Below, one piece after another: positions 23,925-32,369 of a stretch of 64,000 nucleotides of DNA; the first letter of the stretch is position 1; every line of letters starts with the position of its first letter. A program made the position numbers and the translations under genes. Location: positions 1-64,000 of the forward strand of contig CAYIZP010000007.1 of assembly GCA_964367905.1 (NCBI GenBank), written 5' to 3'. The notes beneath the pieces are model-generated. The model saw nothing but the letters and a program-made list of their open reading frames with translations, did not search any database and was not told the origin of the DNA. Source of the DNA: CAUPWF01 sp964367905 (lineage in GTDB: Bacteria; Bacillota; Clostridia; Lachnospirales; Lachnospiraceae).

Positions 23925-24490
23925 TTTCTCTCATTTATTATTTCTATAAAATGTCTATGCACTACATCCTCTCCTGTGAGTTCAGGATGAAATGCTAGCC
24001 CAAGAATATTGCCTTGCCTCACACCCGTAATTTTCTCATCCACCATACTCAGCACTTGGACCTTATCCCCAATCTCTTCGATATAGGGAGCTCGAATGAA
24101 AGGCATTTCGATCTCACAATCGTTGTATGTTCCAGTAATACAAAAGCTGTCATACTGTCTACCAAAGGCGTTTCTTATAACCGTAATATCTAAAACTTCT
24201 AGATAACTACTATCTTGATTTTTTGTATTTTTTGCAAGCAAGATTAGTCCTGCGCAAGTTCCCAATACGGGCATTCCTTGAGATATTAGATTTTTTATCT
24301 CATCAAACAAATCCAACTCATATAGCAACTTACCAATAACTGTGCTCTCACCACCTGGGATAACAAGTCCGTCAAATTCTTGAAACACATCTGATTTTTT
24401 TCGAATTTCTAAGGTTTCCACCCCTAAATTATTCAACATTCTAACATGCTCGATAAATGCACCTTGAACTGCCAATACAGCAACCTTCAT
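23915..24490 (-). CDS. pdxT: Pyridoxal 5'-phosphate synthase glutaminase subunit
   Basis: The 191-residue class I glutaminase supplies ammonia to PdxS for PLP synthesis. The catalytic triad is Cys79 in GTCAGL, with His and Glu in FHPEL near residue 171; the oxyanion region GGEST is at 47-51. It starts at ATG 24490, in a TGATG overlap with the pdxS stop, so the two subunits are translated together. It is convergent with the AraC gene. Confident. Confidence 0.96.
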   Translation of the reverse strand: MKVAVLAVQGAFIEHVRMLNNLGVETLEIRKKSDVFQEFDGLVIPGGESTVIGKLLYELDLFDEIKNLISQGMPVLGTCAGLILLAKNTKNQDSSYLEVLDITVIRNAFGRQYDSFCITGTYNDCEIEMPFIRAPYIEEIGDKVQVLSMVDEKITGVRQGNILGLAFHPELTGEDVVHRHFIEIINERNQE

Positions 24491-25368
24491 CACTTGCCTC
24501 TTTCTGCCATTAGGATTTTAATCTCTGACGGATTAATACCTACCATGGCCTCACCCAAATTCTCCGATACCTCAGCCAAAATATCATAATCATTATAGTT
24601 TGTAACCGCCTTTACAATTGCTGCTGCTCGCTTTGCTGGATCGCCTGACTTGAAGATTCCAGAACCAACAAAAACTCCCTCAGCACCTAATTGCATCATT
24701 AAAGCTGCATCTGCAGGTGTAGCCACACCGCCAGCCGCAAAATTCACAACAGGTATCTTGCCATTTTCATGCACAAAGAAAACCAAATCATAAGATACCA
24801 TCAACTCCTTTGCCGCGTGATATAACTCATCTTCATTCATATTTTGAATCCGTTTGATTTCACTCTGCATCATTCTCATATGCGTCACAGCCTGAACCAC
24901 ATCCCCTGTCCCAGGTTCCCCTTTTGTTCGAATCATCGCCGCTCCCTCACTGATCCTTCTTAGCGCTTCTCCTAAATCCTTTGCACCACACACAAATGGA
25001 ACTTTGAACTTACTCTTATTGATATGATATACATCATCCGCTGGTGATAAAACCTCACTCTCATCTATATAATCAATTTTGATTGCTTCTAGAATCTGCG
25101 CTTCCACAAAATGTCCAATTCTGCATTTTGCCATAACTGGTATAGAAACTGCTTCCTGAATTTCTTTAATCATCTTCGGGTCACTCATACGTGATACTCC
25201 ACCTGCTGCCCTGATGTCCGCTGGAATTCTCTCAAGTGCCATAACAGCGCAAGCTCCTGCTGCCTCTGCTATTTTTGCCTGCTCTGGAGTCATGACATCC
25301 ATGATAACCCCACCCTTTAACATCTGTGCTAGCTGCTTGTTTAAATCATACTGTTTGTTTTTCATCAT
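24490..25368 (-). CDS. pdxS: Pyridoxal 5'-phosphate synthase subunit PdxS
   Basis: This 292-residue TIM-barrel synthase makes PLP from ribose 5-phosphate, glyceraldehyde 3-phosphate and ammonia. Lys81 (VMAKCRIGHF) and Lys149 (IRTKGEPGTG) occupy the two catalytic lysine positions, and the phosphate-binding GGVATPADAALMM loop is intact. It forms an operon with pdxT and is divergent from the PdxR/MocR-type regulator, with a CCTGGT/ACCAGG repeat in the gap. Deoxyxylulose-independent PLP synthesis is therefore present. Confidence 0.97.
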   Translation of the reverse strand: MMKNKQYDLNKQLAQMLKGGVIMDVMTPEQAKIAEAAGACAVMALERIPADIRAAGGVSRMSDPKMIKEIQEAVSIPVMAKCRIGHFVEAQILEAIKIDYIDESEVLSPADDVYHINKSKFKVPFVCGAKDLGEALRRISEGAAMIRTKGEPGTGDVVQAVTHMRMMQSEIKRIQNMNEDELYHAAKELMVSYDLVFFVHENGKIPVVNFAAGGVATPADAALMMQLGAEGVFVGSGIFKSGDPAKRAAAIVKAVTNYNDYDILAEVSENLGEAMVGINPSEIKILMAERGK

Positions 25369-25419
25369 CTCAAATTCTCCCTATCCTATTGCATTAATTT
25401 TGGAGTTATTGTACTATAA

Positions 25420-25468
25420 TCCTGGTTATACAAATATATTCAATACTTGAAAATAAAATAAGACCAGG
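25420..25468. promoter_or_regulatory. Candidate PdxR operator between pdxS and pdxR
   Basis: CCTGGTTAT (25421-25429) and its near-complement ATAAGACCAGG (25458-25468) form widely spaced inverted half-sites in the 107-bp divergent gap. MocR-type PdxR proteins bind paired half-sites in such gaps and control both pdxR and pdxST in response to PLP. The assignment rests on geometry and context. Confidence 0.45.
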
Positions 25469-25475
25469 AGTTTCT

Positions 25476-26861
25476 ATGATTACATTAAAAAAAGAAAAAA
25501 GAAAGCCCATTTATATTACTCTATACGAGAATATCAAAGCAGATATTGAGATTGGAAACATAAAACCACATGAAAAACTCCCCTCAAAACGAGAGCTATC
25601 AGATATCTATAATATCAGTGTCATTACTGTACAAAACGCCTACTACCAACTCTTATCAGAGGGTTTTATCTATTCCGTTGAACGCAGCGGATACTATGCA
25701 TGCGAGGTTCAGCAAATTCAACTAGACTCTCCTACCATTACTGAAGTTCTCCATGCAGACTCTATCCAACCGCCAGAACTACGGCTATACAAAAGTTCTA
25801 TAAATAGCCAGTATTTTCCATTTTCAACATGGGCAAAATTAATGCGTCAAATCTTGAGCGAAAACTATGATAATTTATTGCAAGCCTCGAATCGAATTGG
25901 AGTCTATGAACTCAGGGAGTCGATTAGCAAGTATTTATTCCGTGAACGAGGAATCACCGTCAATCCAGACAATATGATTATCGGTGCTGGAACCGAATAT
26001 CTGTACAGCATCATTATTAAAATTCTTGGACGTGATAAAATCTTTGGGGTTGAGACTCCTGGTTACAAGAAGATGTGGCAAGTCTATGGATCTGAAAATG
26101 TCGAACTGCAATACATCGGACTAGATAAACATGGACTCTCTGATAAGAAACTTAGAGAAAAGAATATAAACATCCTTCATATTTCCCCTAACCATCAATT
26201 TCCAACAGGCATTGTCATGCCCTATGAGCGAAGAATGGAGATCCTAAAATGGGCAAATAAAGAGAAGAATCGCTACATCATAGAGGATGATTACGATAGT
26301 GAATTTCGTTTTGCGACCAAACCGATCCCATCACTACACAGCCTCGATCAATTAGGCAAGGTCATCTATATCAACACCTTCTCCAAAACAATTGCGCCCT
26401 CACTTAGAATTAGCTACATGATTCTGCCCGATAAGCTCATGAGGGCATATCATAATGACCTTTCCTTTATCAGCAATACCGTATCATCATTTGAGCAATA
26501 TACTCTGGCAAAATTTATAGACGACGGTTACTATACGCGGTATCTAAAGAAGACCAAAAATATATATAAATCCGTGCGAGACGAAATCATTTCTCTGATT
26601 AGGAATTCAAAACTAAGCAATCTAGCCACAATCAGTGAAGAACATGCAGGGCTTCATTTTGCCCTTACTCTAGACACCCAAAAGTCCGACCATGAAATCA
26701 GAAGCATAGCACTTCAGAATGGAGTTCGGCTAACCTTCTTATCCGACTTTATGGAAGATGCATCGGTAATCGATTCTGCTACACTTATCGTATCATACTC
26801 GAATTTTGACAGAATGGAAGTTACTAAAATTATAGACCTACTCATAGATATTGTGGTATGA
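25476..26861 (+). CDS. pdxR: MocR-type (GntR-aminotransferase) regulator, probable PdxR
   Basis: The 461-residue protein has an N-terminal GntR winged helix at residues about 10-75 (KLPSKRELSDIYNISVITVQ) and a C-terminal fold-type I aminotransferase domain from about 110. PLP-binding features are kept: IIEDDYDSEFRF near 270 and the Schiff-base lysine near residue 305 in FSKTIAPSLR. The position opposite pdxS fits PdxR, which activates pdxST and represses itself according to PLP level. CCAGGAG precedes the start. MocR assignment is firm; the PdxR role is inferred from context. Confidence 0.88.
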   Translation: MITLKKEKRKPIYITLYENIKADIEIGNIKPHEKLPSKRELSDIYNISVITVQNAYYQLLSEGFIYSVERSGYYACEVQQIQLDSPTITEVLHADSIQPPELRLYKSSINSQYFPFSTWAKLMRQILSENYDNLLQASNRIGVYELRESISKYLFRERGITVNPDNMIIGAGTEYLYSIIIKILGRDKIFGVETPGYKKMWQVYGSENVELQYIGLDKHGLSDKKLREKNINILHISPNHQFPTGIVMPYERRMEILKWANKEKNRYIIEDDYDSEFRFATKPIPSLHSLDQLGKVIYINTFSKTIAPSLRISYMILPDKLMRAYHNDLSFISNTVSSFEQYTLAKFIDDGYYTRYLKKTKNIYKSVRDEIISLIRNSKLSNLATISEEHAGLHFALTLDTQKSDHEIRSIALQNGVRLTFLSDFMEDASVIDSATLIVSYSNFDRMEVTKIIDLLIDIVV

Positions 26862-26888
26862 TAATTATTTGAAAGGAATGGTTACCAA

Positions 26889-28055
26889 ATGACAACATAT
26901 ATTATTAATACCTTCATTCGAAACAATAACTTAACAGATAGTGAACAACGCCAAAAATATGCAACAGTTTCTAGTATTGTTGGAATTATATCGAACATTT
27001 TCTTAAGCCTTAGTAAGATGATTTGTGGGATACTATTCTCTAGCATTTCCATTCTCGGAGATGGAATCAACAATCTCTCCGATAGTGGTTCCTCTATTAT
27101 TACTTTGGTTGGATTTAAGATGTCTGAAAAACCAGCCGATAAGGAGCATCCATTTGGTCATGCAAGAATAGAATATATCTCTGGATTCATTGTATCCTTT
27201 GTCATATTTTTTATTGGGTTTCAATTATTTTTATCTTCCTTTGATAAGATTTTAAATCCTACAAAGATTGAGACAAATGTTCTTACCACAGTCATCCTAG
27301 TCTTTTCTATATTGATAAAGTTTTGGCTCTATACTTTTAATAAAAAAATTGGAACCCTAATCAACTCCAAAGCAATCATTGGGGTTTCTAAGGATTCCTT
27401 TAACGATATCATCATAACACTGGGCGTTTTAATATCTGGTGGAATTTACTATTTTTTTAATATCAACCTAGATGGATATGTAGGTGTTTTACTTGCCTTA
27501 TTGATTGCAAAATCAGGTTTTGATCTTGCACGTGACACCTTAAGCCCTATTATCGGAGAAGCTCCGAAACCCGAATTCATCCGCGGTCTCTGTGAAAAAA
27601 TCATGAGCTATGACAAAGTTTTAGGAGTTCATGACCTAGTAGTTCACACCTATGGAGAAGACCGACATTTTGTATCGGTACACGTTGAATTTGATGCAAA
27701 ACTTGAATTTTTAGTATGCCATGATATTGCCGATAAAATCGAACGCGAATTCGAAGATATGGGAATCCAAGTTGTGGTCCACAGCGACCCTGTCGTAACC
27801 GATAGCAAGCAATTTAATGAATATAAAGAACTGCTAACTGCAATCATAAAAGAGATAGATTCTTCCCTTGATCTACATGGGTTTCGCTATGTCGAAACCG
27901 ACCATGGCACCAATTTTATATTCGATGTCGTACTTCCCTGTGAAGTAAACCTTACTGCACAGAAATTAATCGAATTGATCTGTTCCGAAGTTCGAACTTT
28001 TGATGATAAATTTGCATGTATTATTCGTGTTGATAAGCATTATAATACAGTGTAG
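26889..28055 (+). CDS. Cation diffusion facilitator family transporter (manganese-type motifs)
   Basis: The 388-residue protein has six membrane segments in the first 210 residues and a C-terminal cytoplasmic domain of about 170 residues (VLGVHDLVVHTYGEDRHFVS). The metal site in helix 2 reads GDGINNLSD and that in helix 5 KDSFNDI, giving N-x3-D and D-x3-D instead of the H-x3-D pairs of zinc exporters. That pattern is usual for manganese-type members, so Mn(II) export is plausible. GAAAGGAATGG precedes the ATG. The C-terminus extends past the family minimum and overlaps the convergent gene by 35 bp. Confidence 0.88.
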   Translation: MTTYIINTFIRNNNLTDSEQRQKYATVSSIVGIISNIFLSLSKMICGILFSSISILGDGINNLSDSGSSIITLVGFKMSEKPADKEHPFGHARIEYISGFIVSFVIFFIGFQLFLSSFDKILNPTKIETNVLTTVILVFSILIKFWLYTFNKKIGTLINSKAIIGVSKDSFNDIIITLGVLISGGIYYFFNINLDGYVGVLLALLIAKSGFDLARDTLSPIIGEAPKPEFIRGLCEKIMSYDKVLGVHDLVVHTYGEDRHFVSVHVEFDAKLEFLVCHDIADKIEREFEDMGIQVVVHSDPVVTDSKQFNEYKELLTAIIKEIDSSLDLHGFRYVETDHGTNFIFDVVLPCEVNLTAQKLIELICSEVRTFDDKFACIIRVDKHYNTV

Positions 28056-28824
28056 GGTATGAACTTTTATTCCGTTCATATACAATCGTATTCCCTTTTT
28101 TTCCTACTTGCTCTATTGCCCCTACATATTTCAGTACATTTAACGCAATTCTTGCGATCTCTATGGTTCTCTTGCTCGCTTCCTTATAGTCTTTCGTAGT
28201 AAATTGTTGAGGCATTGCCCGAGGAACTAGTTTCTGATAGTCTTCCTTACAGTTAATATCGAAGATATCAAAAATATCTGTAGGAATCATCTCATGACGA
28301 CTAGATCCCCTTTTCTTATCTCTGCTCCATCCGTTCAGATTTCGATATTCTTCTGTATCAATGAGCAATAACTTTATCTTCAAATTCGGGTGAGTTAGCC
28401 ATTGCTTAATCTTATATAGTTCATAAAATGCATCATAGAATTCACCCTTCTTCGGACTTTTTCGTCTTTTACTGATTTCTCCGCTCTCTTCATCAATCCA
28501 CAAAAGATATTTTATATGAGGAATTGGATAAACAATGGTGACTTGCTCCGTTTGCAAGAAGAATGTAAGCTTGTCACGCATTGCATTAAAATTACGTGTT
28601 TGAATCTCAATGACTCCATCGTCGTTCACAATATCTGCAACATATTTCCCCATCTTTATTTCGTGATTCATTTCGTTTGGTTCTAGGGTTAATTTAAGGA
28701 TTGCATGCATTGATTTTTCCTTCAGCATTCCGATTCCTCTTCTCTCGCGATCGCAATATAAAATTTTCTCTCTTGCTTGCAAAAATTTTTCTTTTAACAA
28801 TATTTTTCCATCCACACTTCTCAT
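28021..28824 (-). CDS. Conserved clostridial protein with nuclease-like core motif
   Basis: The 267-residue protein is soluble. A central motif GKYVADIVNDDGVIEIQTRNF (about residues 59-79) has Asp followed by Glu-x-Gln, resembling the PD-(D/E)xK nuclease core, and VTIVYPIPHIKYLLWIDEES follows. The C-terminal 80 residues resemble a winged helix (RIALNVLKYVGAIEQV). I do not know a characterised homologue; a DNA-related role is inference. The long start (28824, GGAG upstream) is preferred because the helical segment before GIGMLKEKSMHAILK looks native. Divergent from the SDR at 28899; 3' overlap of 35 bp with the cation transporter gene. Confidence 0.6.
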   Translation of the reverse strand: MRSVDGKILLKEKFLQAREKILYCDRERRGIGMLKEKSMHAILKLTLEPNEMNHEIKMGKYVADIVNDDGVIEIQTRNFNAMRDKLTFFLQTEQVTIVYPIPHIKYLLWIDEESGEISKRRKSPKKGEFYDAFYELYKIKQWLTHPNLKIKLLLIDTEEYRNLNGWSRDKKRGSSRHEMIPTDIFDIFDINCKEDYQKLVPRAMPQQFTTKDYKEASKRTIEIARIALNVLKYVGAIEQVGKKGNTIVYERNKSSYPTLYYNAYQHE

Positions 28825-28839
28825 TCTCCATTAAATATA

Positions 28840-28867
28840 TTGACATAATCATTTTACATACTATAAT
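28840..28867 (+). promoter_or_regulatory. Consensus housekeeping promoter of the third SDR gene
   Basis: TTGACA (28840-28845) and TATAAT (28862-28867) are both perfect consensus hexamers, spaced 16 bp, about 31 bp before the ATG. This implies strong constitutive expression of the SDR at 28899 unless a repressor acts. Confidence 0.8.
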
Positions 28868-28898
28868 TAATAATATCAAGAAAAAAGGAGATTCTCAT

Positions 28899-29621
28899 AT
28901 GAAAAAATTAGTAGTTATAACTGGTGCAAGTTCTGGATTCGGAAAATCTTTAGCTTTGGAATTTAACAGGGCTGGATATCCGCTTCTTTTGTTGGCAAGA
29001 AGAGTCGAAAAGATAGAAGAGATGGCTCTAGAAAATGTAATCTGTGAGAAGGTAGATGTTTCTGACAGATTAGCTTTTGAAAAGGCCGTAAGAAAAGCTG
29101 AGGCTGTCTACGGAAAGACAGATTTGATTGTAAATAATGCTGGCGTGATGTTACTGGGTAATATTGAAACCCAAGATGCAACTGAATGGCAGACAATGCT
29201 TGATACAAACGTAATGGGTGTAATGCATGGAATGCAGATAGTTATGAATGATATGAAAGAGAGACAGTGCGGAACAATTATTAACATCGCCTCTCTTGCC
29301 GGAGTAAAACCTTTTGGTAATCATGGCGCATATTGCGCAACGAAATATGGTGTTGTTGGTCTATCTGAAGTAGCAAGAGGCGAATTATCCCCTTATAACG
29401 TACGCGTGATTAGAATTTGCCCAGGTGCTGTTGCTACCGAGCTTCTAAGTCATACAACTAGCGAGGATATCAAGGCTGGATATAACAGCTGGAAAGAAGC
29501 TGTTGGTGTTGGTGCCATTACATCAGAAGATGTTGCTAAAACCATCAAATTTGCATACGAACTCCCTCAAGGTGTAAACCTTCGTGAAATTCAGATAGCA
29601 GATACAAAGCAAGATGCCTAA
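28899..29621 (+). CDS. Short-chain dehydrogenase/reductase (YdfG-like)
   Basis: This 240-residue classical SDR has TGASSGFG at residues 8-15, LLARRVEK after the second strand (NADP(H) preference), NNAGVML near 84, IASLAG near 132 and catalytic YCATK near 147. Its length fits YdfG-type NADP-dependent 3-hydroxy acid or serine dehydrogenases. The start at 28899 has AAAAGGAG at 28884-28891; the frame is open further upstream, but that region contains the promoter. Terminator at 29629. Confidence 0.88.
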   Translation: MKKLVVITGASSGFGKSLALEFNRAGYPLLLLARRVEKIEEMALENVICEKVDVSDRLAFEKAVRKAEAVYGKTDLIVNNAGVMLLGNIETQDATEWQTMLDTNVMGVMHGMQIVMNDMKERQCGTIINIASLAGVKPFGNHGAYCATKYGVVGLSEVARGELSPYNVRVIRICPGAVATELLSHTTSEDIKAGYNSWKEAVGVGAITSEDVAKTIKFAYELPQGVNLREIQIADTKQDA

Positions 29622-29628
29622 CCTACAA

Positions 29629-29665
29629 TAGAAAAACTAGCCTTATTCAAAGGCTAGTTTTTCTA
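29629..29665. terminator. Bidirectional terminator between SDR and thiD
   Basis: A 16-bp stem (TAGAAAAACTAGCCTT at 29629-29644 with its complement at 29650-29665) has a 5-base loop and A/T runs on both arms. It serves both convergent genes and includes the last bases of thiD. Confidence 0.85.
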
Positions 29666-30442
29666 TAACCAGAACATATGATTTAACGGTCCACTCCCTT
29701 GTCCTAAGTCGAGATTTGCCTTCAATGCTCCTGTAATATAATCTTTTGCATATTGAATACTCTCTTCCAAACTCTTCCCTCCTGCTATGTTACATGCGAT
29801 TGCCGATGATAAGGTACATCCTGTTCCATGTGTATTCGAATTATCCACTCTATTTGTGCGATACCAGTTTGTTATGCTGCCATTGTAGAGTAAATCCGCT
29901 GCCACGCCATCTAAGTGACCACCTTTTATTAATACGCTTGTAGTGGTTTTTTCATATATAATTTCTGCTGCTTTTACCATATCTTCCTCGCTCTTAATGG
30001 TCATCTCTGCTAGAACCTCCGCCTCAAAAAGATTTGGGGTAATCACAGATGCTTTTGGAAACAAGTGCTCCATTAAAGCTTCTTTTGCCTCATCACTGAT
30101 TAACTTGCAGCCACTGGTCGAAACCATCACTGGATCGACTACGATATTTTTTGCGTTGTATTCCTCAAGCTTTCTTGCAATAGCCTTTATAATTTCAACA
30201 TTCGAAACCATCCCGATCTTAATCGCATCTGGATAAATATCCTGAAAGATACAGTCCAATTGGTTTTTCACAAATTCAGGTTCTACCTCCATAACGCCGA
30301 AGACCCCTACCGTATTTTGGGCTGTAAGTGCTGTAATCGCACTCATTCCATACATCTTATGCGATGTAATTGTCTTGAGATCGGCTTGAATCCCTGCTCC
30401 ACCACTACAATCCGACCCTGCTATTGTTAACACTTTCTTCAT
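29663..30442 (-). CDS. thiD: Hydroxymethylpyrimidine/phosphomethylpyrimidine kinase or pyridoxal kinase (ThiD/PdxK type)
   Basis: This ribokinase-fold enzyme of about 259 residues has GSDCSGGAGIQADLKT at the start, VVDPVMVSTSG near 105, ITPNLFEAEVL near 135 and the GTGCTLSSAIA anion hole near 210. ThiD phosphorylates HMP; close Gram-positive relatives act as pyridoxal kinases. The GSDCSGGAG and HGTGCTLS segments do not decide between these. No thiamine riboswitch is visible in the short leader, and pdxST lie 4 kb away, so a vitamin B6 salvage role is possible. ATG 30442 is chosen because GGAGAAGTGG precedes it. Confidence 0.85.
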   Translation of the reverse strand: MKKVLTIAGSDCSGGAGIQADLKTITSHKMYGMSAITALTAQNTVGVFGVMEVEPEFVKNQLDCIFQDIYPDAIKIGMVSNVEIIKAIARKLEEYNAKNIVVDPVMVSTSGCKLISDEAKEALMEHLFPKASVITPNLFEAEVLAEMTIKSEEDMVKAAEIIYEKTTTSVLIKGGHLDGVAADLLYNGSITNWYRTNRVDNSNTHGTGCTLSSAIACNIAGGKSLEESIQYAKDYITGALKANLDLGQGSGPLNHMFWL

Positions 30443-30503
30443 CTCCACTTCTCCTTCTATCGCATGACTTTCTATCCGTCGAGTTCTATACTCTCATGGT
30501 AGA

Positions 30504-30533
30504 ATTGTATTATATGCCCAATGTTTTTGTCAA
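30504..30533 (-). promoter_or_regulatory. Promoter of the thiD-like gene
   Basis: On the minus strand TTGACA (30528-30533) and TACAAT (30504-30509) are spaced 18 bp. The leader of about 55 nt to the ATG is too short for a thiamine pyrophosphate riboswitch. Confidence 0.6.
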
Positions 30534-30542
30534 TAACAACCT

Positions 30543-31295
30543 CTACAGTTCTTGTTTCCGAAAAATCAGAATCCCTAGAACTGTACTAATTACCACGATA
30601 ACGATTGAATTTATGGCATTAACTAGTATATCCGAAGCAGACATCCCCATATTGATCCTCTGCGCCATTCCATATACACTGTATTTTCCCATTTCCCAAA
30701 CAACTGGCATCGAATGTCCTATCCGCTGAACAAATTGTGTTACGGGCTCACTGATTACCACATAAGCGATACATGCAATCAAGGCTCCCATATTACTCCC
30801 CACGCCTGTTGTAATCATGGCTAGAACAGATGCCAATGCCACATAGGGAAACACACCTCCAACGAGTACGCATATATATTGCATCGTCAAAACCGGGTGA
30901 CCCGACAGTGCAACCACCGTAAGTTGAAATAGAGTATACATCACAACCGTACTGCCAATCGATACCAACACCTTTGAGAGATATATTTTTGTTCTGCCCT
31001 GAACCAAGTTTTCCTTCTTTCCTAATGTCTTCCAAAGATATTCTTGCCCCCAGAACACTGCAATTACAACTGCAACAATGTAACCTAGTCCCTTATAAAA
31101 TTGAGTTCCTATGAGAATCACATCTTCAATACTTTTAAATCCTGTCATGTTTCCATAAATTGAAATACCTAGGTTAATGTCCTGATTCATAAGAATCGAA
31201 AGCACCCCCGCTATAAAAACAGTCAGAACTGATACTCCGATAAACACAGAACTTTTCATCATTCGATGAACATCAAATTTTATAATTCTACCCAT
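30543..31295 (-). CDS. ABC transporter permease (ABC-2 type)
   Basis: The 250-residue membrane protein has six hydrophobic segments. The first is preceded by a short cytoplasmic stretch, and a large outer loop with SIYGNMTGFKSIEDVILIGT precedes the second, the ABC-2 pattern. Its start overlaps the ATPase gene by 16 bp. It is the last gene of an ECF sigma / anti-sigma / ABC operon, a layout found in clostridial envelope-stress or peptide-resistance exporters. Substrate unknown. Confidence 0.85.
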   Translation of the reverse strand: MGRIIKFDVHRMMKSSVFIGVSVLTVFIAGVLSILMNQDINLGISIYGNMTGFKSIEDVILIGTQFYKGLGYIVAVVIAVFWGQEYLWKTLGKKENLVQGRTKIYLSKVLVSIGSTVVMYTLFQLTVVALSGHPVLTMQYICVLVGGVFPYVALASVLAMITTGVGSNMGALIACIAYVVISEPVTQFVQRIGHSMPVVWEMGKYSVYGMAQRINMGMSASDILVNAINSIVIVVISTVLGILIFRKQEL

Positions 31296-31993
31296 CTACA
31301 ATCTCCTCCCCTCGCATAATTTCGATATAACTCTTCTAAGGATTTCCCCTTTTCGAGAACCTCCTGCATCGGTGCTTGAAGCACAATCCTTCCTTCTGAA
31401 ATAATTCCTATGGTTGTTGCAATACTTTCTATCTCACTAAGAATATGACTTGCAATCACAATTGTCTTCCCCTCCTCTTGATTCAGCCTGATTATCAGGT
31501 CTCTAAGCTCTGCAATTCCATTGGGGTCTAGTCCATTCGTGGGTTCGTCTAATATCAGAATCTCAGAATCTTCTAGCAAAACTTGTGCAAGTTTCAAGCG
31601 TTGTAACATTCCAAGTGAGAATTTCTCAACCTTCTTTCTTCCCGTATGCTCTAGGCCGACTGTTTTTAAAACATTATCGACCTTAGATTTATTCTGAATC
31701 CCCAATAGTATTGCATGCAATCTCAGATTTTGGTCTGCACTCATATTTAAAAATAAAGCTGGTGAATTGATGACTGCTCCCATTCGTACTTCATTTGTCT
31801 GTTTCTTAATCTCTCCGGTATAGCTAGAAATTTGCTCCATTAGTATACGTAATAAGGTTGTCTTTCCAGCTCCATTTTGTCCCACAAGACCATAGATTTC
31901 ACCCTTCGCTAATGAAAACGATAACTTATCTAAAACTAGATGCCCCGAATATTTCTTCCTTATATTATTTACTTCAAGAATTGTTTCTCTCAA
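31280..31993 (-). CDS. ABC transporter ATP-binding protein
   Basis: The 237-residue ATPase has Walker A GQNGAGKTT near residue 38, signature FSLGMLQRLKLA near 132, Walker B EILILDEPTNGLDPNG near 153 and switch histidine SHILSE near 187. The signature reads SLGM in place of LSGGQ, as in drug and bacteriocin ABC-2 exporters. Start 13 bp after the anti-sigma gene; overlaps the permease gene. It energises the permease encoded next to it. Confidence 0.93.
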   Translation of the reverse strand: MRETILEVNNIRKKYSGHLVLDKLSFSLAKGEIYGLVGQNGAGKTTLLRILMEQISSYTGEIKKQTNEVRMGAVINSPALFLNMSADQNLRLHAILLGIQNKSKVDNVLKTVGLEHTGRKKVEKFSLGMLQRLKLAQVLLEDSEILILDEPTNGLDPNGIAELRDLIIRLNQEEGKTIVIASHILSEIESIATTIGIISEGRIVLQAPMQEVLEKGKSLEELYRNYARGGDCRWVEL

Positions 31994-32006
31994 ACTAGTC
32001 TCCTCC

Positions 32007-32345
32007 TCATCTATGAATTTGCACTTCTGGCATCCACTGTACTCCGATAAATAGAGATGCGATAAACAAAATCACCAGAATTGTAATCGCAACCGTCATT
32101 CCTACCAATGTATATTTTTGTCTGTCATATTTCCACTGCCTTGATATCCTCTTAAGATTCTCTGCTTCGTTTAAGTTTTCTTCCATTTTTATCATAGAGA
32201 TATCTGTCCGCATAGCCAGTATAATTTCTTTACATTCCTCACATTCGTTCAAATGCTCTTCAATTTCTTCTTTGCTTTTTTCACTACACACATCATCCAC
32301 ATAGAGCGGTAGCAAATCTCTCACTACATCACAATGCATCCTCAT
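32007..32345 (-). CDS. Zinc-finger anti-sigma factor (zf-HC2), membrane anchored
   Basis: The 112-residue protein has the cytoplasmic N-terminal zinc-binding ASD motif: MHCDVVRDLLPLYVDDVCSE, then HLNECEECKE, giving the His-x3-Cys-x2-Cys set. One membrane helix lies at about 77-100 (LVGMTVAITILVILFIASLF). Only about ten residues are outside, so it probably needs a partner, such as the ABC transporter, to sense a signal. AAAGGAGG lies 9 bp before the start. It should sequester the ECF factor encoded upstream. Confidence 0.88.
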   Translation of the reverse strand: MRMHCDVVRDLLPLYVDDVCSEKSKEEIEEHLNECEECKEIILAMRTDISMIKMEENLNEAENLKRISRQWKYDRQKYTLVGMTVAITILVILFIASLFIGVQWMPEVQIHR

Positions 32346-32369
32346 CTTAATAATCCTCCTTTTCTAATT

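Noticed and set aside
28701..28898. N-terminal extension of the SDR at 28899
   Set aside because: The extension would include the consensus promoter and the start of the divergent gene; the ATG at 28899 has its own ribosome site and standard SDR N-terminus.
30449..30542. Thiamine pyrophosphate riboswitch upstream of the thiD-like gene
   Set aside because: The leader is too short and lacks the conserved thi-box sequence.
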